Source: Streptomyces sp. I6 (GTDB lineage Bacteria > Actinomycetota > Actinomycetes > Streptomycetales > Streptomycetaceae). Taken from it: DNA of 64,000 nucleotides. Made by a program: the position numbers and the translations under genes. The notes under the pieces are model-generated. The model was not told the DNA's origin. It made no database searches and saw only the letters and a program-made list of their open reading frames with translations. The DNA lies in assembly GCA_003725745.1 (NCBI GenBank), contig RHDP01000001.1:2381001-2445000 (forward strand), in the 5' to 3' direction. This document shows, piece by piece, positions 8,195-19,000 of the stretch (the first letter of the stretch is position 1; each line of letters starts with the position of its first letter).

Positions 8195-9720
8195 AGGCCG
8201 CGCTCCGCGGCGACCCGGACCGCGTCGCGTCTGCGGCCGACCTGCAGCTTGCGGTAGACGGCCTGTACCTGCGTCTTGACGGTGTTGAGGGACACGTGGC
8301 GGCGGGCGGCGATCTCGTCCAGCGTCAGGCCGAGCGGCAGCAGCCGCAGGACGTCGAGCTCGCTGCGCGTCAGCGAGTCGGCGGCCGCGTACGGCCCGGG
8401 GCCCGTTGCGGCCGCCTCACCGGGGGACGGCTGAGCGTGTGACAGACGGGGTGACAGGGCGGGTGACAGAGCGGGTGACGGCGCGGGTGACTGGGCGGCG
8501 TCACCCGCGGGCACCCAGAGGGACGCTCCCCCACCGGCGCGCCCCAGTCCCGGCGGGAGGAGGATGCCGCCCCCCGGCGCGGGCCCCGCCGCGTGGGCCT
8601 GGGCGGCTGCCGCGTACCTCCGGGCGGCGGACGCCGCACCCATGTCCTCGTACCAGCGGGCCGCCTTGCCCAGCAGGCGGCTCACCTCGGGCCAGCCGTA
8701 CCGCTCGGCGAGTTCCCTCGAGAGCACCCCGCGCATCAGCGGATTGGGCAGCCGGTAGGTCCACTCGTCGTCGCGCACCAGCAGGTCGTGCTCGGTGGAC
8801 AGCCTGCGCAGCACCCGGTTGAGGTCGGCCCGGCCCGTCAGGGCGCGCAGCAGGGACGCGCTGAACCCGCCGAGCAGACTGGTACGCAGCAGCACGTCCT
8901 GGTCGTCCGTCGGCATCGGGTCGAGCAGTTCCGACAGCAGGAAGTCGGAGCAGTGGCGGATGGCCTGGGACCACCCCTCGAGGCAGGAGCGGGGGTCACT
9001 GCCCCGGACCGGGTTGACCGAGGCGTAGCGGACCGCCAGGGCCCAGCCTCCCGAGCATCGGACCACGGCGGCGACCTGGTCGTCACCGGCCTCCGCTCCG
9101 TGCGCCCGGAACAGCTCGGCCGTCTCCGCGTGGGTGAACGCGAGATCCGCGCCCCTGATCTCGGTGAGTTCGCCGCCCGCGCGGAGCTTGTGGAGCGGCA
9201 GGTCGGGTTCCCTCCGGCTGGCGAGCACCACGCTCAGGCCGCCCGGCGCGTAGCGGGCGAACTGCAGCAGGGCACTGCGCGCCGGCCCGGGCCTCAGCTC
9301 GTGGAAGGCGTCGACGACGAGGACGAGCGGATGCGGATGCCCGGATACCTCGTCCAGCAGGGCCGGCACACTCACCCCGTCGCTGAAGCGGAGCGCCTCG
9401 TCGCCCCGGGAGGCGGTGGCACGGGTCAGGGCCGCGGCGAGATGGGTGAGGAGCCGGGGGGCATGGTTGTCGTCGGCGTCGAGGGTGAGCCACGCCGGCT
9501 CGCCCAGCGGCAGTGATCCGGCCCAGGAGGCCAGGAGCGCGCTCTTGCCCGCCCCTGGCGGACCGACCACGAGGGTGAGCCGTCTCGTCACTCCCCTGTC
9601 GAGCGTCCGGAACAGCCGGGGACGGTCGAGAAGGGGGCCGAGCACGGGCGGTATGAGTCGTGTGTGGAGCACGGAATGGGTGCCTTCTGCGGAGGGCCCG
9701 CTGCGGCTGTGCCCGACCAT
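8176..9720 (-). CDS. MalT-like AAA/LuxR-family transcriptional regulator of the RiPP cluster
   Basis: 514 residues from ATG 9720, preceded by AGGAGAG seven bases away. Residues 53-60 are a Walker A loop (GPPGAGKS) followed by LVLVVDAFHEL as Walker B, in a STAND/AAA module that ends near residue 370. After a Ser/Pro/Ala repeat-rich linker (about 395-435, containing SPALSPALSP) comes a C-terminal LuxR helix-turn-helix, LTRSELDVLRLLPLGLTLDEIAARRHVS and NTVKTQVQAVYRKL. It lacks the long TPR region of large LAL regulators. Same strand and directly upstream of the YcaO operon, so a pathway activator is the likely role; the ligand is unknown. Confidence 0.82.
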   Translation of the reverse strand: MVGHSRSGPSAEGTHSVLHTRLIPPVLGPLLDRPRLFRTLDRGVTRRLTLVVGPPGAGKSALLASWAGSLPLGEPAWLTLDADDNHAPRLLTHLAAALTRATASRGDEALRFSDGVSVPALLDEVSGHPHPLVLVVDAFHELRPGPARSALLQFARYAPGGLSVVLASRREPDLPLHKLRAGGELTEIRGADLAFTHAETAELFRAHGAEAGDDQVAAVVRCSGGWALAVRYASVNPVRGSDPRSCLEGWSQAIRHCSDFLLSELLDPMPTDDQDVLLRTSLLGGFSASLLRALTGRADLNRVLRRLSTEHDLLVRDDEWTYRLPNPLMRGVLSRELAERYGWPEVSRLLGKAARWYEDMGAASAARRYAAAAQAHAAGPAPGGGILLPPGLGRAGGGASLWVPAGDAAQSPAPSPALSPALSPRLSHAQPSPGEAAATGPGPYAAADSLTRSELDVLRLLPLGLTLDEIAARRHVSLNTVKTQVQAVYRKLQVGRRRDAVRVAAERGLISPRG

Positions 9721-11068
9721 CCTTGCCTCTCCTGCGAATCGTGGCAGTGCTTGGCGGAACGTCCGTCGTCAACTGCTTCCGGTCGCCCATGGGTGGGGGT
9801 GGCGACCCGATGACGCCGCTGCCGCACAAACAATAAGCAAAACTTCCCTCCGTGGCGGCATTTCCTGAACTTCTCTTTGTCAACCGGAGAGACTTCGCTT
9901 AAGGAACCATGCCACCGGTTTAGGATTCATCCATTTCCTGTTCCACGTAAGTTCGGGCATGCCGCATTCACACCCGCCGGTGCCCCTTGATCCGATTCGA
10001 CCCCCGGACCGGAGACACTACGGATAGTGTTCACCTGGAAGCACCGCGTGCCACACGGGGGCCACGCAGGCCCGATTCACCCCGAATGAGCGGGCGCCGT
10101 TATGCATTCCCTGTGAATCTATCAATTCCTCGGACACTACGACGCCCACCCAATACCATCCGGTTCCCCACCGTAGGCGATGAGATCCCGGTCGGCGACC
10201 GCGACGTTCAGGTCGAAGCGATCACCCTTCGGGGGATCGCATCAGCAAATCCCTTGCGCGATGCCCTATATGACGGCCCGGCAGGCCCGGCCATACGACG
10301 CCAGGGGGACGGTTGAGAACGATTCCGGCTTCATGCGCATCCCGGAATGCCGCATAGCGGTACGGTGAAAGGGCTGCCGAACGCATAAGTGACGGCGGGC
10401 ACACAGGGCGGATAAGGAAGCGGATGCCGCGCACCCGTCGCTGCCGGCGCGACCGCGCGGGGGCGCCGATCGTCGCGAGCACCTCTGTGTGAAGAGATGC
10501 GGACGTGCAGCCCCGGCGCAGTCGGCCCACGGTCGCACCAACGGCTTGCGCCCGGATTCGAGAATCTATCCGTGAGCGTTTGTCCGCGCATGGTGAACTC
10601 GGCTTCCTTGAGGAGGAATTGAGTTTGCGCAAGCGGCTTGCCGGATGAACCGCCTGCGATGGGGACAGCCGCAGCGCCTGCGACGGCACGGGGGCGGGGC
10701 GGTGACGTGGAGGGGCAGCGCGGCGACGGCGACGGCGCGGGGCGGGCACGGGGCACGGGCTCACGCGGAAGCCGGAGCGCGAGGCCCGGGCCCGGGCCTC
10801 GGGCGGGAGCCGGAGCAGCGGGTGTGTGTACGGCGCCGCCGCCGCGGGCGCCCCGTGACGACTCGGTGGGGAGCGCACCGACGGCCGGAAGAGTGCTGTG
10901 CCGGGCGGGAGCCTGGCCGGCGGGCAGTCCCGGCCGGTCCCTCACCCGAGGCCGGGAGGGACCCGGGCCGGTGCGGATCCGGACCGGCCCCGCGCCGAAG
11001 CCGGGCCGGATCACCGGTCCGGCGCCGTCATCAGGGCCTTCGGACGGCGCGCCCGCCGGGACCGAAAC
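9721..11068. other. 1.35-kb stretch without a convincing gene
   Basis: Positions 9740-10640 are clearly lower in GC than the surroundings, and short frames on both strands lack ribosome sites and family resemblance. Positions 10640-11060 are GC-rich low-complexity sequence. It lies between the RiPP regulator and prfB and may be the joint left by insertion of the cluster or a decayed gene. The promoter of the LuxR gene should be in its left end. Confidence 0.5.
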
Positions 11069-11136
11069 CGCGAACGGGACCGCGAACGGCCGTGCCTCCC
11101 CTTGGGGAGGCACGGCCGTTCGCGGTCCCGTTCGCG
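11069..11136. terminator. 33-bp perfect inverted repeat after prfB
   Basis: Two perfect 33-base arms (11069-11101 and 11104-11136) separated by TT form an exceptionally long hairpin starting 14 bases after the prfB stop. Position and structure fit a transcription terminator for prfB; no T tail is present on the minus strand. Confidence 0.8.
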
Positions 11137-11150
11137 TACGGTTGCTGCCG

Positions 11151-12257
11151 CTACTTCTCGCGCTGCTTCCGCCAGCGGATGCCCGCCTCCAGGAAGCCGT
11201 CGATCTCGCCGTCGAGCACCGACTGCGGGTTGCCGACCTCGAACTCCGTGCGCAGGTCCTTGACCATCTGGTACGGGTGCAGGACGTACGACCTCATCTG
11301 GTTGCCCCAGGAGTTGCCGCCGTCGCCCTTGAGGGCGTCCATCTTGGCCTGCTCCTCCTGGCGGCGACGCTCGAGGAGCTTCGCCTGGAGGACGTTCATC
11401 GCGCTCGCCTTGTTCTGGATCTGGGAGCGCTCGTTCTGGCAGGAGACGACGATGCCGGTCGGGATGTGGGTGATGCGGACCGCCGAGTCCGTCGTGTTGA
11501 CGCCCTGGCCGCCCGGACCGGAGGCGCGGTAGACGTCGACGCGCAGGTCGGACTCGTCGATGTCGACGTGGTCGGACTGCTCGACGACGGGGAGGACCTC
11601 GACACCGGCGAAGGACGTCTGGCGCCGGCCCTGGTTGTCGAACGGGGAGATGCGGACCAGGCGGTGCGTGCCCTGCTCCACCGACAGCGTGCCGTAGGCG
11701 TACGGCGCCTTCACGACGAAGGTGGTCGACTTGATGCCGGCCTCCTCCGCGTAGGAGGTCTCGTAGACCTCCGTGCCGTAGCCGTGGCGCTCGGCCCAGC
11801 GCAGATACATGCGCTGGAGCTGCTCGGCGAAGTCGGCGGCGTCGACCCCGCCGGCCTCGGCCCGGATGTTGACCAGCGCCTCACGCTCGTCGTACTCGCC
11901 GGAGAGGAGGGTGCGGACCTCCATCTCGTCCAGCGCCTTACGGACGGCTTCGAGCTCGGCCTCGGCCTCCACGCGGGTGTCCGGGTCGTCCTCGGCCTCG
12001 GCGAGCTCGAAGAGCACTTCGAGGTCGTCGATCCGCCCGCGGAGCGCCTCCGTCTTGCGGACCTCGGCCTGCAGGTGCGAGAGCCTGCTGGTGATCTTCT
12101 GCGCCGCCTCGGGATCGTCCCAGAGGGACGGCGCCGCCGCCTGCTCCTCGAGCACGGCGATGTCTGCCCTCATCCTGTCGAGGTCCAAGACGGCCTCGAT
12201 CGACCCCATGGTCGAGGAGAGGGACTTCAGCTCTTCGGATACATCGACGACTGCCAC
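11151..12257 (-). CDS. prfB: Peptide chain release factor 2
   Basis: 368 residues from GTG 12257. Recognises UGA/UAA and releases the finished peptide from the ribosome. The anticodon-like tripeptide SPF (in [11 protein letters not shown]) identifies it as RF2, and [10 protein letters not shown] carries the catalytic GGQ. Length is normal and no programmed frameshift is present, as expected in actinobacteria. In S. coelicolor and mycobacteria prfB lies close upstream of ftsE-ftsX-smpB; here the genes downstream on that strand are instead the RiPP cluster. Confidence 0.97.
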   Translation of the reverse strand: MAVVDVSEELKSLSSTMGSIEAVLDLDRMRADIAVLEEQAAAPSLWDDPEAAQKITSRLSHLQAEVRKTEALRGRIDDLEVLFELAEAEDDPDTRVEAEAELEAVRKALDEMEVRTLLSGEYDEREALVNIRAEAGGVDAADFAEQLQRMYLRWAERHGYGTEVYETSYAEEAGIKSTTFVVKAPYAYGTLSVEQGTHRLVRISPFDNQGRRQTSFAGVEVLPVVEQSDHVDIDESDLRVDVYRASGPGGQGVNTTDSAVRITHIPTGIVVSCQNERSQIQNKASAMNVLQAKLLERRRQEEQAKMDALKGDGGNSWGNQMRSYVLHPYQMVKDLRTEFEVGNPQSVLDGEIDGFLEAGIRWRKQREK

Positions 12258-12413
12258 GCGTCCAAGGGTAACGGCATCGCGCGACACGCCAGTCGCGCCT
12301 GTGGACAACGGGCCCCCGGCACTGGGCTCCGGCACCGGCCCCCGGCCACGGGGAAGAGGTTCCGACCTGGCCTCCAGCTCCGTACCCCGCCCCGGACTCG
12401 GCCTCCGTCCCCA

Positions 12414-12480
12414 GTCCCAGGCCCAGGCCCAGGCCCCGGCTCCGGCTCCGGCTCCGGCTCCAGTCTCCGGCCCGGCTCCG
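12414..12480. repeat. Hexamer repeats between prfB and pkaB
   Basis: Runs of CCAGGC (three copies) followed by GGCTCC (four copies) in the 240-bp gap between prfB and the kinase. No gene is supported in this gap. Confidence 0.75.
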
Positions 12481-12498
12481 AGCGGGGCCGGGAGCCGG

Positions 12499-13727
12499 TC
12501 AGGGCTGCGCCGGGGCCGACTGCTCGGAGTCCACGGGCGGCGCGTGGCCGTCGCCACCGCCCGCCGCCAGCCAGCCGCCGACGCCGGCCGCAGCGGCCAG
12601 CACCAGGCCCGCGACGCCGAGCGTGATCCGGCGCCTGCGGACGGCCCGGTGCCGGGCGGAGCCGGGGCGGCGCTGGCCGGGTGTGCGCGGGGCGCGGGCC
12701 GTGCCGCGGGCACCGCCCGCCAGTTCGTCGGGGCCGGGGACGCGCATCGAGGTGTGGGTGTCGCGGTTGGAGTCCGTGGCCGAACCGCGGACCAGCGGGA
12801 CGGCCCCGCGACGGCGCGGTTCGGCCGGCCGCGCCGCGTACTCGGCCTCCTCGTACGGTTCGCCGGGCCCGGCGTCCGGCTCGTCCACGTCGAGCGGCGG
12901 CATCCCGGCCAGCATCGGCAGCAGCTCGTGCAGCCGCGCGGCCAGCTCGGAGGCACGCAGACGGGATGCGGGCGCCTTGGCCAGACACTGGACGACCAAC
13001 TGCCACAGCTCGTCCGGGACACCGGGAAGCGGGACGACGGTCTCCGTGACATGGCGGCGCAGTACGGCGCCCGGGTGCCCGCCGCCGAACGGGGTGAAGC
13101 CGGCGAGCAGCTCGTACAGCACGGTGGCGAGGGCGTAGATGTCCACGGCGGCGCGCGGGGCAGGCCCTCGACGATCTCCGGGGCCAGGTAGTCCGGCGTA
13201 CCGATGATCTTGGTGGCCTTGGTCCGGCGCGGCGTGTCGATGAGCTTGGCGACGCCGAAGTCGGTGAGCAGGGCGGGATGGGCGCCGCCGGGACCGAGCG
13301 GGCCCTCCATGTCCAGCAGGATGTTCTCCGGTTTGACGTCGCGGTGGACGACGCCGGCGGCATGCGCCGCGGCCAGTCCCTCGGCGACGTCCGCCGCGAT
13401 CGCGACGGCGGCCGCGGGAGCGAGCCTGCGCTCCCGGTCGAGCCTGGTCCGCAGGTCGGTGCCGCGGACGAGGTCCATGACGAGGGCCAGGTCGCTGCCG
13501 TCCACGACGAGGTCGCGCACGCCGACGACGCGGGGGTGGTCGAGTCCGAGGAGGGCCGTGCGCTCCCGTACGAACCGCCCGACCAGCTCCTGGTCGGAGG
13601 CGAGGTCCTCGCGCAGCAGCTTGATGGCGACGGGGCCCTCGGGCCCTTCGCCGAGCCACACCGTGCCCGCACTGCCCCGGCCCAGGATCTGATGGGCCGC
13701 GTACCGGCTGCCGATATTCCGTGCCAA
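12499..13727 (-). CDS. pkaB: Serine/threonine protein kinase, one frameshift
   Basis: About 409 residues once one missing C near 13155-13160 is restored; the raw frame breaks after [11 protein letters not shown] and continues one frame over as [25 protein letters not shown]. Hanks motifs: glycine loop GRGSAGTVW, Lys in [24 protein letters not shown] Pro/Arg-rich linker leads to one membrane helix ([21 protein letters not shown]) and a short outer tail without PASTA repeats. Start is TTG 13727 with GGGAG five bases upstream; an in-frame TGA lies just before it. Order and length match pkaB of S. coelicolor, beside pkaA and prfB. Confidence 0.85.
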
Positions 13728-13811
13728 GACTGCTCCCTCAGCGGCTGGCGTTGCCCATCAAACTACGCGGATGTCGGGGGGCCTCGTGCCCCGGAGGCGC
13801 CAACCGTCACC

Positions 13812-13836
13812 TCTGCGGGGCTTTTTCCCCCGCAGA
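13812..13836. terminator. Hairpin between the two kinase genes
   Basis: TCTGCGGGG and CCCCGCAGA pair around a seven-base loop, 48 bases past the pkaA stop and upstream of the pkaB start. Probably ends the pkaA transcript. Confidence 0.65.
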
Positions 13837-13884
13837 AGTCGACATGGCGACAGAGGGCACGGCGGGGAGATCGTGCGCAGCCGG

Positions 13885-15656
13885 CTAGTGGCCCGCGCCG
13901 AGGCCCGTTCCGGCACCGGGCCCGGACGTGCCGCCGGTCAGCTCCGAGATCCAGTCGGTCACGCCCGACACGGCGTCACCGATGGCCTGCCAGTAGCTCT
14001 TGCCCTGGGCGATCCAGTCCTGGAGCGGTGTCAGCTCCCAGATCAGCCAGCCCGCCACGAAGAGCAGCAGCAGGGTGAACAGGCAGCCCTTGAGGCAGCC
14101 GAGGCCCGGGATGCGCATCGGGTTGGCGCTCCGCTGCCGGGGCGGCCGCGGCTCGCGCGGCGGCCGTTGGGGCGCCTGGCGGGGCGGCTGCTGCCTCGGC
14201 GCGCTGCGGCGCTGCGGCTGCGGCTGCGGCTGCGGCGGGTGACCCTGCTGCGGGGGCGGGGCGTACGGCTGCGGCTGCTGTTGCTGCTGCTGCTGCGCCT
14301 GCTGGGGACGGCGGCCCTGCTGCTGGTACGGCTGCTGCTGGTACGGCTGCTGCTGCGGGGCCGGGCGGCGCTGCGGACGGCGGCGCAGGGGGTCCTCGCT
14401 GGGGTCCAGGTACTGGACCTGGGTCTGCTCGTTGCGGTCCCGGGCCGCCTGCAGCTGGGACTGCCAGGGGTGCGGTCCGTCGTTCTGCGGCGGGCCGTCG
14501 GGGTGCGGGGGCACGGGCGGCATGACCGCGGTCCGGTCCCCCGCGCCGCCGCGCGGCGGCGCACCGGCCCGGTCCGCGGCGCCGGCGGGGCCCGACTGCG
14601 GAAGGACGCTGGTCGCGGCGTTCGGGTCGTACGGGCCGTCGCCGCCCTGGTGGAACGAGGCGGCGTTGTGCGGCAGCACCTGGGTGGGGTCGGCCGCGCC
14701 CGGCATCCCGGGGACGGTGGCCGGCGACGGGTCGGGCGCGAGCAGGGCCCCGACGCCCTCGGCAGCCTCGATCTGCGCGGGCGTGGAGTGCACCCCTACA
14801 CCGGCGGCGACGACCCGCAGGCCCCGGGCCAGGTTCGCGGCGCTCGGCCGCTCGGCCGGCTCCTTGCGCAGACAGCGCTCGATGACCGTCCACAGCGGGC
14901 CGGGAACGGTGGAGGGACGCCGGGGCTCCTCGCTGAGGTGGCGGTGGAGCACCTCCAGCGCCGTGCCCCCACCGAACGGCGGGCGGCCCGTGACCAGCTC
15001 GTACAGCATGATCCCGGCGCCGTAGACGTCCACGGCGGACGTCTGCGGGCGGCCCTCGGCGGACTCGGGCGCGACATAGGCGGGGGTGCCGACGAACTCG
15101 TGCGTACGGGTCAGACCCGGGGAGTCGGCGAGGCGCGCGATCCCGAAGTCGGTGAGCATCGGGTGCATCTCGCCGTCCCGTTCCGCGAGCAGCACATTGG
15201 CCGGCTTGAGGTCGCGGTGGACCACACCGTCGTCGTGGCTGGAGGCGAGCGCGTCCGCGATCTGGGCGGTGAGCAGAGCGGCCGCGACCGGGCTGAACGG
15301 CCCGTTGTCGCGGATGTAGCGGTGCAGGTCGGGGCCGTCGACGAGATCCATGACCAGGGCCAGCACATCGCCCTCCACGACCAGGTCGCGGGTGCGCACG
15401 ATGTTCGGGTGGGTCAGCCGGAGGAGGACGGACCGCTCGCGCAGGAAGCGCATCACGACGTCCGGGTCGTTGGCGAGCTCCTCCTTGAGGACCTTGATCG
15501 CAACCGTCTCGCCGGGCACGGCCGGATCGGCGCCCGCGATCTCACCCCTGAGCGCCGCCGCGCCGGGGGAGCCCCCATGCGGGCCCGCCAGACGGTGCCC
15601 GTGGCGCCGCGGCCGAGCGGCTCCTCGAGCACATATTTGCTCCCTACCGGCCGCAC
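13885..15656 (-). CDS. pkaA: Serine/threonine protein kinase with Gln/Pro-rich linker, one frameshift
   Basis: About 590 residues from GTG 15656 (AGGGAG eight bases upstream). The frame breaks near 15575-15580 where a run of five G should be six: MGGSPGAAALRGEIAGADPA then joins GETVAIKVLKEE. Motifs: GRGATGTVW, VAIKVL, HRDLKPANVLL, DFGIARL, GTPAYVAPE. Residues about 380-480 are a Gln/Pro-rich low-complexity linker (PQQQPYQQQPYQQQ), then one membrane helix (CLFTLLLLFVAGWLIW) and a short extracytoplasmic tail. Matches pkaA of S. coelicolor. Divergent from the FHA-domain gene, a likely phospho-binding partner. Confidence 0.85.
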
Positions 15657-16068
15657 GTCATGCGCTCCCTGCTGATCGTCGATGGAACGTCGTTCCTCGT
15701 GGTTCCGTCTCCCCGGTCCATGGTTGGTTCCGTCCGGGTGTCGGACCCACTGTAGTGCCGCCGATCGGGTCACCGGAGTGATCAGCGGATCGGCGACTAA
15801 GACGCCGGGAACGCCCTGCCGGTTGCCGAACGGCCGCCCGCCGGACGGCAGAGACGATCCCAACCAGGCACTTTTGGGTCCAGAGCAGACCAATCAAGAT
15901 CACTTACGGGTGGGGCCCGGGCGCGTTGTCCGTGGCGGATGCGAGGATGCCTCCAGCACGGAGCCGTTGGGGCCGGGAGAGCCCCCGGCCGTGCCGACCT
16001 GCCGGGTGGGGGAATCACAGGGCGGCTCCCCTGCCGGGCACCCCGCGCAGAAGGGACCGCTGACGGCG
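15657..16068. other. Divergent intergenic region pkaA / FHA gene
   Basis: 412 bases holding the promoters of both genes by position. The only structure I see is a small hairpin GGCCGGG/CCCGGCC at 15971-15990. No gene is supported. Confidence 0.5.
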
Positions 16069-19000
16069 ATGCAGATCCGGCTGACCGTCCTCGCGCCGCG
16101 CAGCGGCCAGTCCTCGCAGGGCGCCACGCGCGCAAGCGACGTGCTCGTCACCGCCCCCGCGGGTACGGCGCTGGCGGCGGTCGCCTCGGCGCTGGCCGCG
16201 GCCGCCTCGGGACCTGAGGCACCGTCGTCCGGGACGGTCGTGCTCTACGCGGGCCGGGAGCGGCTCGACTCCCAGCGCTGCGCGCTCGGCGAACCGCCGC
16301 TCGTCGACGGGGCGGTGCTGTCGCTGCACACCCCGGGCGAGGACGAGGCGGCGGACGACGAGGGTGCGGCGGAGCGGACGCAGCTCCATGTGGTCGGGGG
16401 GCCGGACGCGGGCGGGGTCCATCTGCTGCACGAGGGCCGTATCCGGATCGGGCGCGCGGCGGAGGCGGACGTGCCGCTGGACGACCCGGACGTCTCGCGG
16501 CTGCACTGCGAGGTCACGGTCGCCGGGGACGGCGGTGTCACGGTCGCGGACCTCGGCTCCACGAACGGCACGACGCTGGACGGCGCGGAGGTCGGGCGGC
16601 GGCCGGTCCGGCTGGGACCGGGCGCGCTGCTGCGCATCGGCGAGTCCACGCTCCGCCTGGCGGCTTCCCAGGGTTCGGCCGTTCCCCCGGCGCCGGGTCC
16701 TGCCTTCCCGCCGGCGCCGGGTTCCGGTGCCGGCGCGTCGGCTCCCGGTACCCCGGCACCGGACTCGTCCACCCACGGAGGCCGTCCGGTGATCGCTCCG
16801 GACGGCGAGGGGCATCTGCGGGTGCGCCGCCCCGCATCGCGTCCCGCACCTGCCGGAGACCTCCCGGACCGGGTCCCGTCCTGGGCGCGCGAACGGGATG
16901 CGGCCGAACGGGCGGCGGACTTCGGGGAGGCCTCGCCACCGGCCTCGCTCCGGGGCGACGGCGGCCCGTTCCACGGGCGGGCGGACGCATGGGGTCCGGA
17001 GCTCGCGGCCGGGGTGCGGGGCGGTCACGGCGCCGCACCGGCCGCCGGCGCCGGTGGGCAACCGGGGCAACCGGGGGAAGGGGGCTCGGACCGGGCGGAC
17101 GCCGGTGGGCAACCGGGACAGGTGGGCGCGGAGCGGGCCGCGCGGCGCGGCCCCCGTCTTCCGGGCGGCTCCTCCACCGCCCCGGGGACCGGCCCCGGCA
17201 GCACCGGCCGGGGCACCCCCACCGCGACCGCTCGCCTCGCGGGTGTCCCTTACGGCGAGGAGCGGGCGCCGGGCGGGGGGATCGCGTACGGCGAGGACCG
17301 GGGTCCGGACCCGGCGGGGCACGGCGGGCACGGCCGGGACGGCGGGCACGGGGCGGGCGCCTCCGACGCCGGACCGGCGGGGAGGGCCCCGTACGGCGAC
17401 CAGCCCGGCATCGCGGCGCGCATCGCACCCGGACTCGCCACCCGGGGCGCGCTCCCGGCCACGGACGGCGTCCCCTACGGCGGAGACCTCGCGCCTGGCA
17501 CCGGTGCCCCGTACGGCAGGGGCTCCGACGCGGCCCCCGGCGGGCACGGCGGCCACCATGCGGGCGCGTCCGCCACCCGCGCAGCGGCGCGGACCCCGTA
17601 CGGCACCGCGCCCGACCGTACGCCCGCGTCCGGCGCCACCACACACGGCACGGGAGTGGCGGACGGCCTCGGCGCGGGCGGGGGCGGCCCGGCGGGCCCG
17701 GACACCGGACGCGGCGGTCGGCGCAGGCGCGGCATAGGCGCCTGGGCGCGGCGCCTCGCCGGGGGCCGCGACGAGCCCGGGCTCCCGGGGGCGGGCGGCG
17801 CGAGCCCGCCCGGCGCCGCGGAGCCCACCGCCGAGATCTGGCCCGATCCCGCCGCCGTGCTGCTCACCGCGCTCGGTCCGGGGCCGCGGCTGTGGGAGCG
17901 CGACGCCCGCCATCCCGAGTCCCTCGTCGTCCGCCTCGGCACGGCCGACCGCGCGGACACCCCTGCCGTGCCCGTCACCGTCGGTCTCCGGGAGTCGGGT
18001 TCCCTGGGCCTGGCCGGGCCCCGGTGCCGGCTCATGGGGCTGGCCCGCTCCGTCATCGCCCAGGCCGCCGCGCTCCACTCGCCGGCGGACCTGGAGATCG
18101 TGCTGATCAGCACCGACCGCGCCCGGCCGCTGGAGGAGCGCAAGGAGGCGTGGGGCTGGCTCGGCTGGCTGCCGCATCTGCGGCCGGCCCACGGCCAGGA
18201 GTGCCGGCTGCTCCTCGCCTACGACCGCGACCAGGCCACCGCGAGGACGGCCGAGCTGACCCGGCGGCTGGACGACGGGCCGCTCGGCCCGGGCTGGCCG
18301 AGCGCGGAGCGCCGCGCCGTCGAGATGGCCGCGGCGCGCCACACCGGGCCGCGCACGCTCGTGGTCCTGGACGGCGACCCCGGTTCCGCCGCGCTGCGCG
18401 AGACCACGGCACGCCTCGCCGAGGGCGGGGCGGCCGCCGGTATCCATCTGGTCTGCCTCGCCGAGACCCCGCCCGCCTCGCCGCTCTCCCCGGTGGCGGC
18501 GACATACGAGGAAGCCTGCGCGGCGTCACCGGCATTCCGGGAGTGCGGCGCCGTCGGACTGCTCAGCGGCGATGTGGCCACGGCACTGCGGCTGCTGCGC
18601 ACCGCCGCGGGGCACCCGGCGGGCCATGGCACGGTCGCGGCGGTGGACGGGGTGTCGGCGGCGTGGGCCGAGCGGTTCGGCCGTGCCCTGGCGCCGCTGC
18701 GGGCCGACGGGGAGGCCCCGGCGCCGGGCAGGGCGGCGGCCCCGCTTCCGCGGTCGGCGCGGCTGCTGGACGAGCTGGGCCTCGCCCGGGCCACCCCGGC
18801 GTCGTTGATGGCCCGCTGGGCGTCGTCGGGTCCCGGCACGGCCGTGCTGGGAGCCGGCCCCGGGGGACCGGTCGCCGTGGACCTCACCTCCGAGGACCCG
18901 CACCTGCTCATCGAGGGCCCGGCGGGCAGCGGCCGTACGGAACTGCTCCGTACGATCGCGGCCTCGCTGGCGGCCGGAGGCCGGCCGGACCGGCTCGGGC

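Noticed and set aside
7859-8442. Plus-strand Thr/Pro/His-rich frames through the 36-bp array
   Set aside because: They only mirror the repeat and run antisense into the LuxR gene.
9987-10316. A 109-codon plus-strand frame in the gap before prfB
   Set aside because: No ribosome site, no recognisable family, and composition resembles random low-GC intergenic sequence.
10266-10541. Minus-strand frame in the same gap considered as a RiPP precursor
   Set aside because: Arg/Ala-rich throughout, no leader/core pattern and no ribosome site.
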